Shown here: one piece after another, positions 56,950 to 64,000 of the stretch
How positions within the stretch are numbered: position 1 is the stretch's first letter
How the letters are laid out: the number at the start of each line of letters is the position of its first letter
Assembly (NCBI GenBank): GCA_037951105.1
Contig: JBAMJV010001860.1
Coordinates: 78,285-142,284, forward strand
From: Echinarachnius parma
Taxonomy: Eukaryota; Echinodermata; Echinoidea; Clypeasteroida; Echinarachniidae
Length of the DNA: 64,000 bases
Direction of reading: 5' to 3'
Made by a program: the position numbers and the translations under genes
Notes under the pieces: model-generated
What the model was told of the DNA's origin: nothing
Seen by the model: only the letters and a program-made list of their open reading frames with translations
Databases searched by the model: none

Positions 56950-57050
56950 AATAAAGGGAAAGGGGAGAAATAATTGGCTCTGGTGAAACTCGATCCTGGT
57001 TACCTCTGTGCAGTAACCAACTGAGCTACAAATGACCCTATATACCAGTC
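56950..57050 (-). other. tRNA-like sequence (pseudogene or SINE head)
   Basis: On the minus strand 'gtagctcagttggttactgc' carries an A box and 'ggatcgagtttcacc' a degraded B box. GGTTAC and GTAACC pair across the middle. Alignment to a normal cloverleaf is poor, so a retroposed derivative is more likely than a working gene. Confidence 0.45.
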
Positions 57051-57227
57051 ATGATATTGGTTTATTCAGTGACCCTGCGATGCAAGGACGCTTTTATAAT
57101 CTACAAACAAAATCTATTACAAACTAAACTTGCGTTTACAGTATAGTGTTCAAGCACTGTCCATAAATGATGTCATCAAGGAAAACATCATACTCCGATC
57201 TCTTGTTTATCCCTTTCATTTCCACAG

Positions 57228-57420
57228 TGTGATCGTACTAGCCTCACCTCAAGAATAGTCGGCATCAACCGCTACTTCCGATTCCAAACCAGATTCGTAA
57301 TTTTAGGCCGGAAGTACTCGAGTGCGACGTCCCTTTGTTTCTTAGGCTGAGGCAGACGCTGACTCGAGTGGACCATCCTGCAGTCCGACAACTGTCAAGA
57401 GCAGCATCAGCAATTATCAG
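57228..57420 (+). pseudogene. Decayed duplicate of channel exon 2, copy P1
   Basis: An acceptor-like CATTTCCACAG (to 57227) is followed by sequence matching the 5' 200 bp of the exon at 57625: 'cctcacctcaagaatagtcg', 'ggcatcaaccgctacttcc', 'attccaaacc', 'tcgagtgcgacgtccct', 'gaggcagacgctgactc', 'ggaccatcctgcagt'. In the frame used by the real exon it meets TAG after nine codons. It lacks the conserved YDMRVRPNF end and a donor, so it cannot serve as this exon. Confidence 0.65.
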
Positions 57421-57461
57421 TCTGTAATAACCTCATTTTGTATCACTCTAATGGACCACAG

Positions 57462-57530
57462 CCTGATCGGCCAGCCTCATCTCATCATCGACAGGCATCA
57501 ACCGCTACGTCCGATTCCAGACCCGAAACA
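57462..57530 (+). pseudogene. Decayed duplicate of channel exon 2, copy P2
   Basis: After GGACCACAG the sequence 'cctgatcggccagcctcatc' 'tcatcatcgacaggcatcaa' 'ccgctacgtccgattccaga' matches the first 65-70 bp of both P1 and the exon at 57625. It then runs into unrelated AT-rich DNA with no donor. Confidence 0.65.
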
Positions 57531-57624
57531 CTGTCATAATATAAATTATAAATATCGACAAGAGGACAATCAAATCTCAATCAAATCTCAATAACATTTG
57601 TATCACTCACTCTCTTTTTCACAG

Positions 57625-57908
57625 CCTGGTCGGTCCAGCCTCATCTCAATCATCGGCGTCAATGGCTAGATCCACTTCCAGACCATATGAACCACCTCTG
57701 CCGAAGACATCATCGAGTGCGAAGCCCTCTCCGAGTGCGAAGTCCTCTGTCTCGGAGTCCGAGGCGGATGCTGACTCCTACGGACCCTCCTACAGCTCCA
57801 GCGTCCCGAGCGGGATGAGCGGGAAGGAGTGCGCGACCAAAGGACCCTCGGGGATCCTCTTCTGCATCTTCCAAGACTACGATATGAGGGTCAGACCAAA
57901 TTTTGGAG
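57625..57908 (+). CDS. Cys-loop ligand-gated anion channel subunit, exon 2
   Basis: Acceptor TCTCTTTTTCACAG ends at 57624; donor GGAG|GTGAGT follows 57908. The 284-bp exon (phase: one base carried in, one out) encodes a Ser/Pro-rich N-terminal tail (SSSAKPSPSAKSSVSESEAD), then GILFCIFQDYDMRVRPNFG. The YD-x-R-x-RPNFGG block is the first conserved stretch of the extracellular ligand-binding domain in glycine and GABA-A receptor subunits, and the exon ends at the same place as in those genes. The Met at 57662 is probably internal, not the start. The long low-complexity linker is unusual for the family. Ligand and subtype cannot be assigned from this part. Two broken copies of its 5' half lie directly upstream. 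Confidence 0.8.
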
Positions 57909-57939
57909 GTGAGTTTTTCATCGCCATTATTATACAGGC

Positions 57940-58450
57940 AAACCTGTGTACATTATAGTGACCACCTAACGATATGAGGGTCGGGCCAAATATCGGAGTT
58001 GAGATTTTCAATAATAAATAAATAAATAATAACGGTTATTTATATAGCGCTATTCACCTGAGTATCGTAGCGCTTTACACTTTTATTATTACCTCGTCAA
58101 CGGATACACACTGCAATTATTCATGCACACAAAGTGCAAATTCTCCACTCCATGGGGAGCATTCCAGCCAGTCGCATGTTGTCATCATTATACAGTCAAA
58201 CCTGTGTATAATGACCACCTGACGGTATGAGAGTCAGGCCAAATTACGGAGGTGAGTTTTTCATCCTCATTAAACCGTCAAACCTATAGTGACCACCCAA
58301 GGCCAAGGGAAATAAGACAATTGGCCAATGAAGACAGGTGACCACCATAGACAGGTTCAATATAACTGTATATTCAAACATGTGTATAGTGACCACATGA
58401 GAAAAACAAGAAAAGTGGCCATTGAAGATGGGTGACGTCTGCAGGCTCAG
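57940..58450 (+). repeat. Clustered 'TCAAACCTGTGTATAATGACCAC' repeats
   Basis: Four partial copies (about 57944, 58193, 58270, 58370) of the dispersed repeat, each with 'aaacctgtgtataatgacca'. Some carry 'gatatgagggtc.ggccaaa.t..ggaggtgag', which repeats the exon-2 end and its donor (see 57965 and 58222). A SINE-like tail (58010-58175) is inserted among them. Confidence 0.65.
58010..58175 (+). mobile_element. SINE-like tail repeat
   Basis: '(aataa)n', 'atatagcgctattcacctga', 'gtatcgtagcgctttacac', 'tcaacggatacacactgcaa', 'tggggagcattcc': the longest copy of the family at 23700 and 53925. Confidence 0.6.
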
Positions 58451-58669
58451 TTGTTTTCCGATAGAAAAATAATTGAAAGTAAGTTCTGGTTGTTTTTATT
58501 AAATTAAAAGACATGGATTCTGTAACCCTTTTTTTTTTAAAGAGGAACGAATTCTGAAACTCAGTCTTTGTTTTCAAAAAAATATGTTGGAAGGCATGAA
58601 TACTATTGGCTAGGATTTGCTAGTGAGGAACCCAAACGTGGCGCTTGCATGTTATGGGGGAGCACAGGC

Positions 58670-59035
58670 TCGTAGCCGGGGGGGGGGGGGGGGGGGGGGG
58701 GGTGCGTTTGATGCGTACGCACCCCTTCCCCCCTCCCCCTCTCCCAATTCAGAAAGGTCCACTTTTTATCGGTCTCGGCCATCTTAACCAGTGGTCTCGG
58801 GCAACGATCGGTCTTGTTGACCCCCTCTTCCGCTTACTCAACTAAACCAGTGATCTCGGTCTCAGCCTGGATAAATTTAAGCTACGGACACCCCCTCCTC
58901 CCCCCCCCCCCCCCCCCCTACCCCTGCTTACACGACTCAACCAGTGGTCTCGGTCTCGGCCACGTTCAGGCTCAGTCCCGTTTTTTTTTAATTACGCACC
59001 CCCTCTTTAAAAAAATCCTGGCTACGGTCCTGGAG
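58670..59035 (+). repeat. G/C-run tandem repeat, about 125-bp unit, three copies
   Basis: A G run (about 58679-58702) precedes three units sharing 'accagtggtctcggtctcgg', a 'cacccc(ct)n' block and 'cttactcaactaa'. A C run lies at about 58902-58918. Confidence 0.7.
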
Positions 59036-59734
59036 CACAGGTTTTCATCTGACAAGCAAAGTTTTTTTTTTTAAAGGGGTCTACACCGTTTCTAGGTGAC
59101 CACAATGGTGCAAAGAATGAAATGAGTTTGCCAATTTCTTTTTTCCATTTCCATGGAAGCATGAGTTTTTGTTGGCGGCATCAGCTAGGGAGACACAGAC
59201 AATAAGCCTGTTCCATGCACAATTATCTAGATAATTCACCTACGTATGATGACAGGCATGCTACGAATTATCTAGATAATTTACCCCAGTGTGACACCGA
59301 CTGATTTGGGGGAGACACCACATGCCCTTGTAGCTACGCCCTTGAATAATATTATGGGGAGAACAAAATATGAATTGATCCAATCAAAATGAAACGCGCA
59401 AAGGTGTTTGCAATTAACGAAATTTATATTTCATTTCACATGTAATCAGAAGTGACATTTTGAGTACCAAACTATTTCCTTACAAAACGAGCCTGAAACA
59501 GCACATTTGTGCAGACGTATTCGATTACAGCCGTGAGCATTATGTGGATACACGGTAAAAAAAAAAGAAAAAAAAAGCCATGTTCTCACCTTGAAAAGTT
59601 TCAATCTAATGGTGTTCATGTTGTTTGTTTATGTCCCGAAAGTTGTTCGTTGATTTCGAAATATTTGACAATAATTTCAAAATTACGGTCAAGAATTACA
59701 TTCAACACCAGTGTCATTTATCCAATGCCCTTAA

Positions 59735-59935
59735 TATTATTATTGTTCGTTGATTTAGAAAGATTCATATTGATTTCGAAATGAGCATCAATAATAACAT
59801 GGAGAGTTACAAATCCCTTATAATATACTTCAATCATAAATATCTTTTCAATCGAAACTGCTTCCATACTTTTATTTGCTGGAGTTCTAAGAAAGTTTTG
59901 TGGATGTTGACAATGTCTAGATCCCTTCAATTTGA
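59735..59935 (+). mobile_element. MITE A fragment (copy 13), strongly diverged
   Basis: Only the right third is recognisable: 'caatcataaatatcttttca', 'catacttttattt', 'ttctaagaaagttttgtgga', 'tgttgacaatgtctagatcc', ending CTTCAA. Confidence 0.5.
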
Positions 59936-59997
59936 TGAATGATAACAATATCAATATTTTACCCAGCAACGCACATCAGAGTAATCAAATTAAATTT

Positions 59998-60170
59998 GTA
60001 CACTCTAAAAACACCCGGGTCAGAATTGACCCGGAAAAGAGTCCGTTGGGGCCACACTCCGTTCAGGGTCAAAAAATGACCCGGAATAGGGTCATGAAGA
60101 CCCGGAATGGAGTGTGGCCCCAACGGACTCTTTTCCGGGTCAGTCTGACCCGGGTGTTTTTAGAGTGTAC
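59998..60170. mobile_element. 173-bp near-perfect palindrome 'ACACTCTAAAAACACCC'
   Basis: Left GTACACTCTAAAAACACCCG then GGTCAGAATTGACCCGGAAA; right CCGGGTCAGTCTGACCCGGG then TGTTTTTAGAGTGTAC. Inner blocks 'agagtccgttggggccacac' and 'gtgtggccccaacggactct' pair perfectly. Inside, 'gggtcaaaaaatgaccc' forms its own hairpin. The Thr-Arg-Val frame across it is not a gene. Confidence 0.9.
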
Positions 60171-60977
60171 ATTCTGTTTCTGCTTGTAAAAAGGGCCACC
60201 TAATACTGTTTTTCTCAGTTTTTCGTATAGAAGTCAGTTAAATTAAAAGAAAAACTTGAGCATTAAATGTATGGTGAAATCCCGGCTTTAATTCAGGTTT
60301 ATAGCGTTAAATATGTGCCTATATTGGTATACCACACTCTTTTTTTCAAAGAAATCCTTAAGTTGGGCAAAAAGGGTAAATTTCATGCAACTTTTTTGCT
60401 TGTTTTCGCATCGGCGTTCCATGCTGCTAAAAAAGTTATTTATAGCGGAGCGGGAATGTGCGCACGTGCAACCCGGATCATGACATCACAAGCAGACCGC
60501 AACACGGAGGAACGTGCTTGGTTTACATGCAGAGCCTATGACTTGCTAGTAAAGCAAACTCGTTTTTGCTTGTAAATTGAGGCTTAACTGAAAATTCCTA
60601 AGAAATTACTTATAGCAGCTTGCAGCAACACATCTGAGTGTAGATCGTCCATGATATAAACTTTAACAAATGTTTGCAAATATTGAAAAAAATCGAAATA
60701 ATATATCTCTGTCAACGTGAGTATTGCACTCAGCGTGTACGTCTATTACAGAGCTATACTGCCATTGCCTGCATGTGACGTCACAAAGATGACGTCATTT
60801 TTCTTCGCCCGGACTCAATTTTTTACGGGGATTACTAAAGTGAATTTAAAATTAGATTTTTTTTTATTTTACTGGGTTTTCCGACGCGGAAAATATGTTT
60901 TTATTAGTAATCTTCATGAAAATCTACCTGAGATACAGTAAAGCACAATTTTTAGGTAGTTTTCTTGTCAGCCAACC

Positions 60978-61499
60978 TTAAGGCTGGAATTCTCATGGAG
61001 ACCTTTTTTAGCACAGTGCTAAATCGCGTCGTTTCGCGTCGTTTTACGTCAGAAGTAGGTTAAATTTAACCCACTGTTTTATGGAAAGCCGGGTAGTTAC
61101 TCCTTTGCCACCATAGTCTCCATTGGCACTTATCCTATTTTCTTTCTTCATTCAATTAGCGCTTTCTATACTCGATTTTGACAGCGGAAGTTTGGATGTT
61201 TCCACGCAAGATGAGTCCATTTTATTTATATGAAAAGTCAAATAAATCTGTCAAAATCAACGATTATTGTCAAGTTTCTACACACTTTTTTCATGCTTTC
61301 TTCCTGCCAGTTATGCGTAAAAATAAGCGTCAGGCGCAATGGTCTATTCATAGGTTTTGTGTTGCGTTTATGAAGGATGAGAGCGCATATCTAGTACAAG
61401 CGCGCATTTATAAATAAGTGCGCATTGTTTGCAGTGTGGCGCTCCATAAAAATTTAACCCGGGCTAAATTTAACCTTTTGATGAGAATTCCACCCTTAA
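60978..61499. mobile_element. TTAA-flanked MITE G (522 bp)
   Basis: TTAAGGCTGGAATTCTCAT left, ATGAGAATTCCACCCTTAA right, TTAA on both sides. Inner inverted phrases 'taaatttaaccca' / 'cgggctaaatttaacc' add to the terminal repeat. No coding frame with support. Confidence 0.8.
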
Positions 61500-61976
61500 T
61501 GTCATTTCCACTGAGACATCACGTGATAATCAATAATGTCGATGAATTTGATTAATATCAACTTCAGTATATAACTTCAGTTTAGCCTCTGAATAAGATG
61601 CTGCTATATAGGATCGAAAATGTATGCCCTATATTGACTCTCATTATAATAATAATAATCATAAATGTTTTATCGTAAAAACGTATTTTGATGAAGAATA
61701 TGATTTCACTATTTGCATTGAATGCGTTGTGGAAATACAAACTTGTATACAGTAAAAAAAACATTTAAATAAGAATGGATGAAGACTTTTTAGATTGAAT
61801 CTGTTTTTTGTCTGTTTTAGTTGTGGTGGTAACGTAACGCTGTATATGACATTTCATCGAAGGACTACGAGAATTACATGGCCTCAAGGGATAACTTTTC
61901 TCCGCAATTATGGTCTCAAAGCATGTCACTTTTCTCTTTACCTTATATCATGTTGTATTATTTCTTTTTCTTCCAG

Positions 61977-62044
61977 GACCTGCTACTAATGTTGCCTGCA
62001 GTATTAATATAATCAGTTTGGATTCAGTCACGGAAATCACTATG
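61977..62044 (+). CDS. Cys-loop ligand-gated anion channel subunit, exon 3 (68 bp)
   Basis: Acceptor TTTCTTTTTCTTCCAG ends at 61976; donor ATG|GTAAGA begins at 62045. The exon supplies two bases that complete the Gly codon left open at 57908, then 22 codons: PATNVACSINIISLDSVTEI followed by TM. This matches the second conserved stretch of glycine/GABA-A subunits (pattern P-x-x-V-x-C/V-x-I-x-I-x-S-x-x-S-V-S/T-E-x-x-M), part of the first beta strands of the ligand-binding domain. The corresponding exon in vertebrate genes is also 68 bp and ends after the same Met. The expected next exon (starting DY-x-x-x-x-F-x-R-Q) was not found before 64000, so the ligand-binding loops, Cys-loop and membrane segments lie outside the window. 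Confidence 0.85.
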
Positions 62045-62554
62045 GTAAGAAAGCCATCTGCATATATGTTTTTCTTTTCTAAATCTCGGTAAACCTTTAA
62101 TGCCTGCATATATAGTCAGTTTTATCGAGAAAACATGATAATAGTTATATATGTTTCATATAAAAACACATTGCAGACACCAGACAGGTCCGTAAGAACG
62201 TACATCAATCATATTATTGATGGTGACATTTTTTTAAAGAAACTCAGGATCGCAATTTTTATTCTCGTATTTTGAGACAATTGTAGACTTTAACTTTCTT
62301 ATGTTTTACCGATTTTTATCAAAATGTATTATTCATCATTATTTGTTAGCCTCTTCTAGTGAAATCAATTCAACTTTTATCTTTAATTTCCTCTTTAATT
62401 TTGTTTCTTCTGACATCTTACATAAAGGCCGAACTATATACATAACACGGGGCATTCACTTCGAAACTGAATACAAATTTATTTATTAGTCAGAAATAAC
62501 CAAACCAAAGAGTTGTGTAGCTTTCTTATATACAACTCTATATTACTACTACTA

Positions 62555-62665
62555 ATAATAATAATTGTCCATTTTTATATAGCGCTTTATTACAGTTAGG
62601 TCTCAACGTGCTTGGAGCATTATTACATTGGCTATTATAGCCGAGCAGCCTTATTCAAGCGCTCA
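62555..62665 (+). mobile_element. SINE-like tail repeat
   Basis: (AAT)n followed by 'tttttatatagcgctttatt' and 'gtgcttggagcattattaca'; related to the 23700/58010 tails but of a different subfamily. Confidence 0.45.
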
Positions 62666-62750
62666 AGCATTTCAAGGAATGAATTCCTGCCAAGTAGGAA
62701 TTAACCGACTCGGCACGGGGTTCTCTTTTATAAATCTGACTTCATAATAA

Positions 62751-62956
62751 GCCCGGCGCAGACAGAGCCGACTCGACCCGATCCGACTGGTTTCAATCAG
62801 GCTAGAGTTGGGCCCGGTCGGGCGGAGCAGATTTATCTTATTGAATCGGCACAACTGGCATACTGTCTCTCGACTTGCAAAATGTGTGTCGCGAGGCACT
62901 GAAAACTGAGCCGATCGGAATGACAACCAGTCGAGTCGGCTCTGTCTGCGCCGGGC
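62751..62956. mobile_element. Foldback MITE D copy 4, asymmetric deletion
   Basis: GCCCGGCGCAGACAGAGCCG left, CGGCTCTGTCTGCGCCGGGC right. The right arm lacks about nine bases ('gatcgggtc') present in the other copies, and the interior is more diverged than in copies 1 and 3. Confidence 0.85.
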
Positions 62957-63186
62957 ATTACTGTCAGTGCAGCCAGACGCAGTTTTTCGTGCATGGAACA
63001 ACCGTCGTGCGGAACGGAGACTGATGTGTTTTGGTTTATTTCTCTATAACCTTATTTTCCCAAATTACAGATAAACATGGTGAATGTTGAATATTTTACA
63101 TTCAAATTACTCATCCCGTGCCATAATTAAAGATCATTGCCATTAGGACTATTTCCAATAACGTTAATCGACCCAAATAATGAACC

Positions 63187-63574
63187 TTAAAGGGATGCCT
63201 AAAGTGTCTAACTCCACGAAAATTACTTGGAGCTTCCTCGTTTCTCTTCTACCGTGTTGTTTAGCTTATGGTAAGAGAAGAACAAAATAGGGTTAGATTA
63301 GTTCAAATGCCCCTTTAGTATGACGATATCTATCATTCAGCTCAAGAGCGTTAATGAACGGTCATAAACCTCATAAACGTCATACAGTAATTCGTTGTAA
63401 AAAGCTGACGCATATTTTCGCTTTTTTTAACCATGCAGGAAAGCGGTGTTCTTCTTCAATGAAACTTTCACACATCATTCGGACATACATGTATGTTACA
63501 ATGATTTTGGTACAGAATTTAAGTTTCAAATGTCATTTGGGGCAATATCTGACACTTTACAGGTGCACCTTTAA
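63187..63574. mobile_element. TTAA-flanked MITE F copy 2 (388 bp)
   Basis: TTAAAGGGATGCCTAAAGTG left, CTTTACAGGTGCACCTTTAA right. Slightly longer than copy 1 owing to short insertions such as 'gggttagattag' and 'attcagctcaag'. The 92-codon frame across it is not a gene. Confidence 0.85.
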
Positions 63575-63839
63575 TGTCCTTGAACGAGAGCAATATTTTT
63601 GTTTAGATAATTGGAAATCAGGAACGAACTAGGGTCCAGATAATAATTATTGCTTTGTAGAAATTGATGGAAACAGGTCAGGCAGACATCTATATATGGA
63701 GACATTGCTATGTATGAAAATGTTGGGTGGTACTTTTATAGAGCTATAATCATTTTTAAATAGTGCTTGTTGAATCAAACCTATAGGTAGAATGACGACC
63801 TAATAATAAAACGAGGCAATTGATCACTACTGTTGAAAG

Positions 63840-64000
63840 GTGGCTACTAAAATTATAATAATAATGATAATACCAATAACAATAGTGATGATAGTAATAA
63901 TAATAATACAAATAATATAAACAAAAATAATATTAATAATAATAATAATCATAATCATAAAACTAATAATAATAACAATAGTGTAATAATAATAATTATA
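63840..64000. repeat. (AAT)n microsatellite at window end
   Basis: AAT/ACAAT units continue to the edge of the window. Confidence 0.85.

Noticed and set aside
60267..60575. 102-codon plus-strand frame
   Set aside because: No motif, no splice context; probably part of an unrecognised repeat.

Overview
The window looks like non-coding-rich genomic DNA of a marine invertebrate animal. This rests on AT-rich sequence, GT-AG introns, a vertebrate-like 68-bp ion-channel exon, TTAGGG-type repeats, tRNA-derived SINEs, and very dense short inverted-repeat transposons (MITEs) mixed with long poly-C/poly-G runs. An echinoderm or hemichordate would fit, but the species cannot be read from the sequence. 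There are no operons, ribosome binding sites or CRISPR arrays. Nearly all open frames of 60-150 codons lie in repeats or run antisense to exons.

Two genes are supported. (1) On the plus strand, three exons fit one Cys-loop (pentameric) ligand-gated ion channel subunit of the glycine/GABA-A anion-channel type. They are a signal-peptide exon (10159-10205), an N-terminal extracellular exon (57625-57908) and a 68-bp exon (61977-62044). All junction phases match, implying a first intron of about 47 kb, and the gene runs off the right edge. Two decayed copies of the second exon's 5' part lie just upstream of it. (2) On the minus strand, nested in that intron, a two-coding-exon gene (42349 to 38530) encodes a very basic protein with five to six S/T-x-I-P motifs of the kind that bind EB1 at microtubule plus ends. 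Its N-terminal half holds a diverged tandem repeat and two apparent single-base frameshifts, so it is either a decaying gene or has sequence errors. I do not recognise its family.

The rest is mobile and tandem repeat DNA. The commonest element, 'MITE A' (about 385 bp, ends AAAGGGATCTAGTAAC, TTAA targets), has about a dozen copies or fragments. At least five other families (2984/27595, 20692, 44258/63187, 49674, 60978) also sit at TTAA. Foldback families lie at 14378, 18555/34343/37419/62751, 20107, 29453 and 59998. Several nested or empty-site situations allow target sites to be inferred. Satellite-like arrays lie at 12.0-13.0, 28.5-29.0, 33.4-33.9, 45.2-46.7, 47.0-47.5 and 53.8-54.9 kb.

The most unusual signal is in MITE A. 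A hairpin at its centre keeps its position and self-complementarity in almost every copy, but its sequence has been replaced wholesale in several copies. A related pattern appears in the foldback family at 34343, where both arms changed in a matched way.
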